Assembly: GCF_001659685.2 (NCBI RefSeq)
Contig: NZ_LXYE02000017.1
Coordinates: 1 to 50,964, forward strand
Reading direction: 5' to 3'
Origin: Labilibacter marinus
GTDB taxonomy: Bacteria; Bacteroidota; Bacteroidia; Bacteroidales; Marinilabiliaceae
DNA: 50,964 nucleotides
Under the pieces are notes generated by a model, which was not told the origin of the DNA, did no database searches, and saw only the letters and a list, made by a program, of their open reading frames with translations. Of this stretch, positions 44,573 to 50,964 are shown one piece after another (position 1 is the stretch's first letter; each line of letters starts with the position of its first letter). A program made the translations under genes and the position numbers.

Positions 44573-46261
44573 TTACTTGCTCTCGCTAGATGATTTCATT
44601 CTAGGACGATCCAAGATAGTTTCTGAAGATTCAATATACATCTGTTTTTGTGTTTCAATCTGTTTTATAAAAAGAGAAGGTGATAATGTAGCAACAGGAA
44701 CGCTTCCAGACTCGGCTCCACAATGACCATTAAATACACCTTGGTCTGCACCTGCTGATTGAATTTGGGCAAACATGGCCAATGGTGTTCCAATCATCGA
44801 AACGCCTCTAACTAATTCATCAGGTCTACCATCAACATATATTCTGTATACCTCTAGTGGAGTTACATTAAAAGCATTAGGCATAATTCTGTCGGTCTGT
44901 GTAAAGCCGCCAGAAACCTCTTGGAATAGGTATCCATATTCCTTGTTTTGCTTTTTACATTCTTTAATCATTTGCTTTCTCAACTTGTCAATAGAATAAG
45001 TTTTATCCACACTTACCAACATATTGGATTGGCGTGTAACAGGTGCTGAACCTGCCTGAGCTCTTCCATGCCCGTTAGAAACGGAATTTCTATCAGTAGG
45101 ACATCTTGACATTAAAAAACTTTGGAATATACCATTCTTAACAATCTCTACTTTTTCACTTTTAACACCTTCATCATCATATAAATAATGACCGCTTAAC
45201 AGATAGCCCTCAGAAGTATTGATGGTTGGGTCGAAAGTGACATTAAATCCTTTGGGTAAAACATATTCACCCATCTTGTCTTTAAATGTTTGACCATCTG
45301 TTTTCTGACGAATACGATGTCCTTCGGCACGATGACCAAATATCTCGTGAAAGAAAACTCCAGCTGCTTTAGAGGATAAAATAGCAGGCCCTTCATAGGG
45401 TTCTGCCAATGGTGCCTCTTTTAAGCGATTTAGTTTTTCAATTAAACCAGCTACATCGCTCATTAACTTTTCCTCGTTGGGCAAATCGTTGGGCGTAAAT
45501 CCAAAATAGGAGAGGTTTAATGGACAAATCATTCCATCGGTAGCTTTTACTACTCCATTGATATGTAAATAACAATATGTATTTAACTGCTTTACCTTAG
45601 AGCCTTCGGTGGATACAAAGTATTTTCTTTCCTTGTTATAACGAATCATGGCACTGGCGTCCACTATGTCGTTATTGGCATTGAATATTTCGGTAATCTT
45701 ATTTAATCGTTCTTCCCACTCCTGGGTATTAAGTTCTTTTATATTGCTTTCTTCCTGTATAAAAGTAACAGGCTTTTCTCTTGTAAAATCAGGAATAGTA
45801 TCTTTTTCCTCTTTCTCTTCAAATTTACTGTTGCTATATTCACGCACTGCTCCACGATAAGCCTGATCAGTCATACGCCATAAATACTGAGAAATGGCTT
45901 GTGGGTTATTTTCTACAGGTAAAAAGTTTTGTCCCATTCCTCTACCTCCAAAGCCCATTCCTTCATTGGCACTATGCGTGTTGTCATTTTCGTATGAACC
46001 TACTCTAACAGTTGGAAGGCAAATTCTTATTTTAGCGGTATCTAATTGTAGGGTTGACCCAAAGGAGGATACGATGGAAGCCGTTTCTATTTCGTTTAGG
46101 CGGTAAGCCATGTAGTAGGGGGGATATTTTTCTCCTTTAAGCCCAATCATCTCTCGCTGCAATTCTTTGTCTAGGATGTCGATTAATTTATCCTGAGCTT
46201 TTATAATGGTGGATGATAGAAGTGTCACCATCAAAAGAACCAATACTTTATTTATTCCCAT
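44573..46261 (-). CDS. Exported TldD-like metallopeptidase
   Basis: This protein has 562 residues from the ATG at 46261, which gives a good signal peptide (MGINKVLVLLMVTLLSSTIIKA). Longer starts upstream would lie in the inverted repeat. The TldD zinc motif HEIFGH (His 305, Glu 306, His 310) is followed by RAEGHR, and downstream come GHYLYDDEGVKSEKVE and NGHGRAQ. It is a zinc-dependent peptidase of the TldD/TldE type, best known for microcin B17 maturation and CcdA degradation in the cytoplasm, but here predicted to be periplasmic. The partner gene follows 46 bp downstream. The bulk of the protein is full length. Confidence 0.88.
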   Translation of the reverse strand: MGINKVLVLLMVTLLSSTIIKAQDKLIDILDKELQREMIGLKGEKYPPYYMAYRLNEIETASIVSSFGSTLQLDTAKIRICLPTVRVGSYENDNTHSANEGMGFGGRGMGQNFLPVENNPQAISQYLWRMTDQAYRGAVREYSNSKFEEKEEKDTIPDFTREKPVTFIQEESNIKELNTQEWEERLNKITEIFNANNDIVDASAMIRYNKERKYFVSTEGSKVKQLNTYCYLHINGVVKATDGMICPLNLSYFGFTPNDLPNEEKLMSDVAGLIEKLNRLKEAPLAEPYEGPAILSSKAAGVFFHEIFGHRAEGHRIRQKTDGQTFKDKMGEYVLPKGFNVTFDPTINTSEGYLLSGHYLYDDEGVKSEKVEIVKNGIFQSFLMSRCPTDRNSVSNGHGRAQAGSAPVTRQSNMLVSVDKTYSIDKLRKQMIKECKKQNKEYGYLFQEVSGGFTQTDRIMPNAFNVTPLEVYRIYVDGRPDELVRGVSMIGTPLAMFAQIQSAGADQGVFNGHCGAESGSVPVATLSPSLFIKQIETQKQMYIESSETILDRPRMKSSSESK

Positions 46262-46336
46262 GTTATACGTTTTACTTAATTTAGACCTAGGTCGCAATAA
46301 AAGTACCAAAATATTCTAATTGGTAAAACGTATAAC
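46262..46336. promoter_or_regulatory. 14-bp perfect inverted repeat upstream of the exported tldD-like gene
   Basis: GTTATACGTTTTAC (46262-46275) and GTAAAACGTATAAC (46323-46336) are exact inverse copies separated by 47 bp. The left arm touches the start codon. It may be a dimeric regulator site, a looped operator, or the ends of a small mobile remnant. No T-tract is present. Confidence 0.65.
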
Positions 46337-46383
46337 TTTATATACTGTTTAAGTTGGAAATGAAAAATATTTTAAAAACACAA

Positions 46384-46421
46384 AACTCCATGGTTACCTT
46401 AAAATTAGCAACGATGGAGTT
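46384..46421 (-). terminator. Terminator candidate downstream of the SDR gene
   Basis: AACTCCAT/ATGGAGTT (46384-46391 with 46414-46421) is an 8-bp stem with a 22-nt loop, followed on the minus strand by a T-rich stretch. It lies 24 bp past the SDR stop. Confidence 0.6.
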
Positions 46422-46444
46422 GAAAGGTTAAAATAAAGTTAATC

Positions 46445-47221
46445 TTATACCTCTTGCATTTGGCGGGTAGTTTTAACCACCATTCGTTGCGGTAAAAATG
46501 GAACTAACTTCATCAGTAGTTTTTGCGAAAAAGTAAGGCCTGAAATAACGTTAAGCTTGCCTTTGAGCATACCATTATAACCGGCTTCGGCTACAGCTCT
46601 GGCACTGGCTGTTTTATCAAATATTTTAGTTTTGTCCATTCCCGATATCTTGCCAAATTCAGTTTCAGTGGCGCCAGGTAATAGGGCAGTTACACTGATG
46701 TTTGTATCGTGCAGCTCTTCGTCTACAGCATTGCTAAAGGAAGTGACAAATGCTTTGGTGGCATAGTATACAGCCTGTAAAGGACCTGGAATTAGGCTGG
46801 CTGTAGAAGATACATTTAATACTCTTCCCGAGTTTCTTTTTATAAAGTCAGGAAGAAATAAACGAGTTAAAGCGGTTAGCGCTATAATATTTAGGTTTAT
46901 CATAGCTAAATCATCTTCCCACGCCCTTTCGTGAAATTTACCCATACCACCAAAACCTGCATTGTTTATTAAGTACTGCACCTCAATACCCGCATTTTTT
47001 ACCTCATTGTATATTTCTTTAGGAGCCTCTTGTAATCCAAGGTCTTTGGTAATCACCATCACTTTGATTTTGTATTTTAGCTCCAGTTCGTTTTTTAAGG
47101 CATCTAGCTTATCTTTTCTACGCGCTACAATAATTAAATCTCCACCCTTTGCTGCATGTATATGTGCAAACTCTTTTCCAATACCTGTTGACGCTCCTGT
47201 TATTAATGCTACTTTTTCCAT
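46445..47221 (-). CDS. Short-chain dehydrogenase/reductase (SDR) oxidoreductase
   Basis: An NAD(P)-dependent oxidoreductase of 258 residues, a typical classical SDR length. The dinucleotide motif TGASTGIG (residues 8-15) and the catalytic Tyr 152 and Lys 156 (YYATK) are present, with Ser in the VSSTAS segment before them. The substrate cannot be told from sequence. The C-terminal region (LTFSQKLLMKLVPFLPQRMVVKTT) is like short-chain reductases of the DltE/YdfG kind. Direct repeats in its upstream region suggest regulated expression. It has no partner gene; the TonB receptor upstream is on the same strand but ends before a terminator. Confidence 0.92.
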   Translation of the reverse strand: MEKVALITGASTGIGKEFAHIHAAKGGDLIIVARRKDKLDALKNELELKYKIKVMVITKDLGLQEAPKEIYNEVKNAGIEVQYLINNAGFGGMGKFHERAWEDDLAMINLNIIALTALTRLFLPDFIKRNSGRVLNVSSTASLIPGPLQAVYYATKAFVTSFSNAVDEELHDTNISVTALLPGATETEFGKISGMDKTKIFDKTASARAVAEAGYNGMLKGKLNVISGLTFSQKLLMKLVPFLPQRMVVKTTRQMQEV

Positions 47222-47329
47222 GTGTTTATAAATTTAATGAAAACTAGATAAACGATGCAAACCTTAACGATACGCATGTGTATCCGATAATTTGCTTTGG
47301 TCACGCCAGTTTTACTTTTTTGTTTGATA

Positions 47330-47337
47330 CAAAGATA
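47330..47337 (-). promoter_or_regulatory. -7 box upstream of the SDR gene
   Basis: On the minus strand it reads TATCTTTG, an exact TAnnTTTG match, about 110 bp before the start codon. There is no -33 TTTG. The direct repeats end where that box should be, so an activator may replace it. Confidence 0.55.
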
Positions 47338-47356
47338 ATTGAGCTTGTTCTGAGCA

Positions 47357-47398
47357 GTGTATACCTATTACTGAAAGAAGTATACATTTTACAGAAAG
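47357..47398 (-). repeat. Two 21-bp direct repeats upstream of the SDR -7 box
   Basis: Units 47357-47377 and 47378-47398 match at 16 of 21 positions, each holding GTATAC and CTTTC. The period of 21 bp is two helical turns, as expected for a regulator bound twice on one face of the DNA. They end 19 bp upstream of the -7 box, in the position of an activator site. Confidence 0.6.
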
Positions 47399-47483
47399 TG
47401 ATCAGTGTGGTAGAAAGTTACTATTTGTTTTTAGTTATACCTTACAAGTTTATGTATTGTGTTCATATTTCGGAACGGGATAC

Positions 47484-47516
47484 AAAAAAAACGAGTACTC
47501 CGAAGAATACCCGTTT
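47484..47516 (-). terminator. Intrinsic terminator of the TonB receptor gene with a UUCG loop
   Basis: On the minus strand a 12-bp stem with two G-U pairs is capped by TTCG (closed by C-G) and followed by an eight-T tract. It lies 26 bp past the receptor stop. The rest of 47222-47541 holds the SDR upstream signals. Confidence 0.85.
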
Positions 47517-47541
47517 ATTATATCAATTTCAAGTAAGACGA

Positions 47542-49611
47542 TTATAATCCAATGTTGACTTTAATACCTACTTTAATCCATCTACCTGGTTGGTACAACT
47601 GACCAATGTCGGTATATTTTTTATCCAATAAGTTGGTGGCTTCTGCGTAAATAGTGTATTTAGGTTTACTCCAATTTAGTTTTACATCTAATACTGTAAA
47701 CGGATCATATTCCTTTAGAGTTTCCGTTCCAGTTTCTATGTCGTATTCATTATAGCTACCTACTCTATCTTGGTATAATGCCGACCAAGTAGCGCTTAAG
47801 TTTGAAATAATTCCGTGCTGTAGGCTGCCTGAAAATTTATGTTTTAAATAATCAAAAAGGTAACTTGAATTATAACCTTCAGGTATTTCTTTATCTTGAT
47901 TTAACCATGAGTACGATAAATGTACACGCTTTAATACTTTTTGGCCTTGAATTAACTCCTGAAGGTCAAAATTTACAACAGATTCAAAACCAACCGTGTT
48001 AATATTATTGATGTTAGATGTTGTCCATTTCTCATCGACAGGTGCATCGGAAGGTTTTCCCCAATCAATCATATTTTTCCCTTCTCTATAAAATGCAGAA
48101 AGGTTTACACTCAATCCTCTGTTTCTTAGTTTTAATCCACCTTCGAAGGTACTGGCCTCTTCGGGTTTTAAATCAGGGTTGCCAATGTTACCAGGTCCGT
48201 TATAAAATAAATCAGTATATGTTGGCATACGCAGTGACTGATTATAGCTAGCGTATATTTTCATGTTATCATCAATCCAATAGCTAGCATCTAATCCAGG
48301 AAAAATATCGAAACCCCAACCTAAATCAGAGTTAAGATTAGCCATCAACCCTGCAGAAAAAGAAAAGCGATTATATGAATAACTGTGCTCTACAAAAAAC
48401 GAGCTATTGGTACGGCTATACTTTTTAGTAAAGAAACCATTTTCTTCGCCAGGAGCAGATAAGGTATCGTTCATGGGCAAGCCTAATACATTACTCCAAA
48501 TGCTTTCTGAACGAATATCACCACCTATAGCTGTTTTTCCAGCACTCCAATTAATAACCTGATTGATGTTTGCACCAACAACATCGGTAAGGTGGTAGTT
48601 GTGGTTTTTATACCATGAAGCAGCACCTTCGTTATTTCTGTATAGTTCAAAGCGATCTTGGTGTCTACGCCAGTAAACGGATGACTTTAAGGGGTTTTTA
48701 GTTGTAGACGTATAACCTAAGCTAGCAAAAGTAGTTCTGGTTTGCTCGTATTGGTTAGGATATTTAGGTGTGTAAAAAGAGTTGGCTCCAAATCCTTTGT
48801 CAGTATATCCAACCTGAAGCTCTACTTGGTTTTTTTCCAGATTTAACTGACCTTGGTAAAATAAGTTGTATACTTCAAAGTCGGTATTGTCAATATAGCC
48901 GTCGGTTGCACTTTTATTTACTGCAACAAAACTTTTTATTTTATCATTAGCAAAGGTTCCGCTAGCTCCTATGTTATACAAGCCATGGCTACCACCCATC
49001 ACATTGGCCGATATATTTGATTCATCGCCAGTACCAGTAATAAAATTAATGGCACCACTAAAAGCGTTTGAGCCATGTACCCGCGCTCCAGGACCTTCTA
49101 ATATTTCAACGCGCTGAATGCTTTGAAAGTCTACTGGTAGGTTTAAACTATGATGTCCTGTTTGTGGATCAGTAATATTGATGCCATTTAAAAGTATCAT
49201 CACTTGATCAAAAGAGCCACCTCTAACGCTCACATCAGCCTGAATACCCAAGGGACCTCTTTGTCTTACATCCACATGAGCGACATGTTCAAGCAGCTGG
49301 TCAACACTCTGAACAGCTAGTGCTTCAATCTCTTTCTTTGTAATAATAGTAACCACTCTTCCTATCTCAGAATGAATGGCAGGTGTTCTTCGTGCAGAAA
49401 CCTGAACCTCTTCAATGTCAATTTTTCTATTGATGGATGCAGTATCTGTTTGTGCAAAAGTCTGCGTATATCCAAATAGGGTAAAATACATTGCAGATAG
49501 CATACCTATTTTAATATACTTGTTTAAAGAGTTGAATATAGCGTAGCTTGTTCCTTGCCACTTCTTGAATAGTAAATTGTTATGATTGCCGAAATAGTTG
49601 TTTTCTAACAT
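47542..49611 (-). CDS. TonB-dependent outer-membrane receptor, BtuB-like
   Basis: This is an outer-membrane beta-barrel receptor of about 689 residues. I chose ATG 49611 because the N-terminus then shows the long basic region LLFKKWQGTSYAIFNSLNKY before the hydrophobic signal segment, a pattern I recall from Bacteroidota TonB receptors. The plug domain has EVQVSARRTPAIHSE, LLEHVAHVDVRQRG, SVRGGSFDQVMILLNG and VEILEGPGARVHGSNAFSGAINF. The barrel ends with ATNLLDKKYTDIGQ and GRWIKVGIKVNIGL. It resembles vitamin B12 receptors, fitting the cobalamin genes 40 kb away, but no cobalamin riboswitch is visible upstream and siderophore uptake is not excluded. It stands alone with its own terminator. 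Confidence 0.85.
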   Translation of the reverse strand: MLENNYFGNHNNLLFKKWQGTSYAIFNSLNKYIKIGMLSAMYFTLFGYTQTFAQTDTASINRKIDIEEVQVSARRTPAIHSEIGRVVTIITKKEIEALAVQSVDQLLEHVAHVDVRQRGPLGIQADVSVRGGSFDQVMILLNGINITDPQTGHHSLNLPVDFQSIQRVEILEGPGARVHGSNAFSGAINFITGTGDESNISANVMGGSHGLYNIGASGTFANDKIKSFVAVNKSATDGYIDNTDFEVYNLFYQGQLNLEKNQVELQVGYTDKGFGANSFYTPKYPNQYEQTRTTFASLGYTSTTKNPLKSSVYWRRHQDRFELYRNNEGAASWYKNHNYHLTDVVGANINQVINWSAGKTAIGGDIRSESIWSNVLGLPMNDTLSAPGEENGFFTKKYSRTNSSFFVEHSYSYNRFSFSAGLMANLNSDLGWGFDIFPGLDASYWIDDNMKIYASYNQSLRMPTYTDLFYNGPGNIGNPDLKPEEASTFEGGLKLRNRGLSVNLSAFYREGKNMIDWGKPSDAPVDEKWTTSNINNINTVGFESVVNFDLQELIQGQKVLKRVHLSYSWLNQDKEIPEGYNSSYLFDYLKHKFSGSLQHGIISNLSATWSALYQDRVGSYNEYDIETGTETLKEYDPFTVLDVKLNWSKPKYTIYAEATNLLDKKYTDIGQLYQPGRWIKVGIKVNIGL

Positions 49612-49738
49612 CTTATTATTTTTAATGATTTTAAATAAGGCGCGAAAATAATAAAATATAAGCATTTTGGTAATTCTCCTTCATATAAAAAGATAATAAA
49701 GTCCTATTTATATGCTCTTTTAAAGTATGGAGGTATAA

Positions 49739-49751
49739 GGGGGGGGAGGGG
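49739..49751. repeat. G-rich homopolymer tract between the TonB receptor and a divergent membrane protein
   Basis: Eight G (49739-49746), one A and four G lie in an otherwise AT-rich region, about 130 bp upstream of the receptor start (which reads C on its own strand) and about 70 bp before the divergent gene. Such tracts can vary in length. Confidence 0.6.
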
Positions 49752-49822
49752 AATTATTTTATAGCTGCCATTTTTCTTAGCTAATTACATTATATTTATA
49801 TAAACCATAAAATGTTATTCAA

Positions 49823-50206
49823 ATGAATTATTTTATTCTAGCAGCAGCAATCGTTTCTTTAATGGCAGTATTAGGTCACTTTACTATTGGGGCAAAAGAT
49901 TTTTTAAGACCTATCATGAATTCAGAAACAGATGAAATACCGAGATATGTTATGAAAAGTGTATTTCATTATATATCCATATTTCAAGTATTAACTACCT
50001 TGTTCTTATTCTTAACAGCTGTGGAGTTTAATTGTATATTATTTGAATTAGGTTCGGTCGCTAAATTTATAGGAGTAATATATGCCGGTTTCGGAATAGT
50101 TCAGTTAATCATTGCATTTAATGCACCTATTAAAGGAGCAGCTATTAAAATGTTTCAATGGATATTTTGGTTTGCAATAGCTGCCCTAGTATTTATAGGA
50201 CTTTAA
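49823..50206 (+). CDS. Small four-helix membrane protein, function unknown
   Basis: This 127-residue protein has about four membrane helices, roughly residues 2-22, 47-65, 78-98 and 106-126. A short polar segment (GAKDFLRPIMNSETDEIPRY) lies between helices one and two. Conserved-looking residues are GHF near the start and SVFHYIS. I do not recognise a characterised family, though the layout resembles small inner-membrane proteins of unknown function. It is transcribed divergently from the TonB receptor and converges on a receiver-domain gene with 17 bp between. Confidence 0.75.
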   Translation: MNYFILAAAIVSLMAVLGHFTIGAKDFLRPIMNSETDEIPRYVMKSVFHYISIFQVLTTLFLFLTAVEFNCILFELGSVAKFIGVIYAGFGIVQLIIAFNAPIKGAAIKMFQWIFWFAIAALVFIGL

Positions 50207-50223
50207 TCACTCGCCAGTGTACT

Positions 50224-50595
50224 TTAGTGTACAGTGGCTTCGTCAAGCGTTAACGAAATGTCATGAAAGTCGAAGGGCTTGCTAAAGTATTTAATAATAA
50301 GCCCTCTTTCTAGCGCTTCTTTTATTTCAGGAGTAATTTCAAAGCCCGTTAATATATAATACTTAATATTAGGGTGCTTTTTCTTTGCCCGACTAATAAA
50401 ATCAATTCCGCTTAGGTTAGGCATCTTCATATCACTAATTACAACATTAGTATCTGGGTTCTTCTCAATCTGCCTTAAACCTTCTGCGCCATCTTCGGCA
50501 AGTATAACATCAAACTTTTTGCTAAAGTTAATCTGAAACAATTGTAAGTTTATATGTTCGTCGTCTACGTATAGTATTTTTGTCTTATCGCTCAT
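50224..50595 (-). CDS. Single-domain response regulator (CheY-like receiver)
   Basis: A 123-residue receiver domain without an output domain. The acidic pair Asp 11/Asp 12 (YVDDEH), the phosphoacceptor Asp 55 (ISDMKMPNLSG), the Thr in YILTG and the Lys in YFSKPF are all in place. It could act as a phosphate sink or pass a signal by protein contact. No kinase is adjacent, but the window includes orphan kinases. It converges with the four-helix membrane protein. Confidence 0.92.
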   Translation of the reverse strand: MSDKTKILYVDDEHINLQLFQINFSKKFDVILAEDGAEGLRQIEKNPDTNVVISDMKMPNLSGIDFISRAKKKHPNIKYYILTGFEITPEIKEALERGLIIKYFSKPFDFHDISLTLDEATVH

Positions 50596-50964
50596 AATCT
50601 AGTTTTATAATACCAATATAACATTTATCCTTCAAAACATTCTATAGGTACATTAATAAATCTCATTTCAATATAACAAAAGTTGAACCATACTTTACTA
50701 TTTCCATGGGCGTTCCCTCAATGCGCCCTCTTCTCTTAAATGGTATAAGTACTCTCGGGTCGGGCTTTTCGCTCTAACTCCTCGCTGTTTTCTTATGTGT
50801 TATATACATTATATACAGAAATAACCATATTAATAAATGTAAGCCTGTTTATCAGCTGCGGGGTACCCGCTTCAATCCCTAACGCGAGCTATGGCGATGC
50901 GTTTGGCAGGTTAAATTGAAGGTCTAAATCTATAATGAAACTTTTTTTATATTTTATTTCAGTA
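50596..50964. other. Right-end intergenic region
   Basis: Beyond the receiver-domain gene there is no recognisable gene to the window end. AT-rich sequence flanks the structured repeat at 50708-50890. Confidence 0.5.
50708..50890. repeat. GC-rich structured intergenic element, probable dispersed repeat
   Basis: This stretch is GC-rich against an AT-rich background and has no long ORF. It contains GGGCGTTCCCTCAATGCGCCC-type arms (GGGCG 50708-50712 with CGCCC 50724-50728), the segment GGGTCGGGCTTTTCGCTC (50757-50774), an imperfect arm pair CCTCGC/GCGGGG (50780-50785 with 50858-50863), a hairpin GCGGG-GTA-CCCGC (50858-50870), and CGCTTCAATCCCTAACGC (50869-50885), whose AACGC can pair with GCGTT at 50710-50714. 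I recall similar blocks as repeats in Bacteroidota genomes, but cannot check here. Confidence 0.6.

Noticed and set aside
47278-47547. An 89-residue open frame on the plus strand
   Set aside because: It runs through the SDR promoter region and the TonB terminator hairpin, has no recognisable domain, and its end overlaps the receptor gene, so it is probably not coding.
49612-49822. Cobalamin riboswitch upstream of the TonB receptor
   Set aside because: No GCCACTG-like B12 box was found on the minus strand, only AT-rich DNA and the G tract.
1-50964. tRNA, rRNA, CRISPR array, transposase or prophage genes
   Set aside because: I saw no cloverleaf-like tRNA T-arm sequences, no repeat-spacer arrays and no transposase or phage protein motifs in any frame.

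Overview
The window is about 51 kb of AT-rich chromosomal DNA from a member of the Bacteroidota, probably a marine or anaerobic-to-microaerobic lineage such as the Marinilabiliales. The order is an inference. Supporting signs are TAnnTTTG-type -7 promoter boxes, almost no Shine-Dalgarno sequences, a Reg_prop/Y_Y_Y sensor kinase, DUF349 and DUF6261-like proteins, a TonB receptor with a long Bacteroidota-style N-region, and lipoprotein-type export components. I see no rRNA, tRNA, CRISPR array, insertion sequence or prophage. Most of it is conserved housekeeping DNA with some lineage-specific genes.

Layout. Positions 1-6288 hold the end of an anaerobic (early cobalt insertion) cobalamin operon made of three two-domain fusions, CbiE-CbiT, CbiG-CbiF and CbiJ-CbiD, with a FetAB-like metal ABC transporter pair inserted between them. 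Positions 6526-9734 hold an outer-membrane polysaccharide exporter and a Wzc-type tyrosine kinase. These meet sbcDC (9739-14034, minus strand) head-on at a palindrome that contains both stop codons. Positions 14544-19449 carry HU, TrmH, a LytTR regulator, TrmD and a DUF349 protein. Positions 19599-27702 are one long tetrapyrrole operon: a small membrane protein, hemA, hemC, hemD, hemB, hemL, hemE, a small membrane protein and hemF. Positions 27743-33349 hold a zinc-ribbon protein, a chemoreceptor-like protein, a large periplasmic-propeller histidine kinase and a secreted protein. Positions 33420-37511 are a divergent trehalose pair, a GH15 hydrolase and an OtsA-OtsB fusion. Positions 37758-42770 hold a DUF6261-like protein and two tandem paralogous TPR histidine kinases with TTG starts. 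Positions 42835-46261 encode an exported TldD/TldE-like pair. Positions 46445-50595 hold an SDR oxidoreductase, a BtuB-like TonB receptor, a four-helix membrane protein and a lone receiver domain. The window ends in a GC-rich structured element (50708-50890) that looks like a dispersed repeat.

How the genes connect. HemA, HemL, HemB, HemC and HemD make uroporphyrinogen III from glutamyl-tRNA. HemE and HemF take it toward haem, while the cbi enzymes take the same precursor toward cobalamin. The TonB receptor may import cobalamin or a related corrinoid. The most interesting leads are the structured repeat at the right end, the FetAB pair inside the cobalamin operon, the palindromic leader repeats just before start codons, the exported TldD/E pair with a 14-bp inverted repeat upstream, the 21-bp-period direct repeats before the SDR gene, and the tandem TTG-started kinases.
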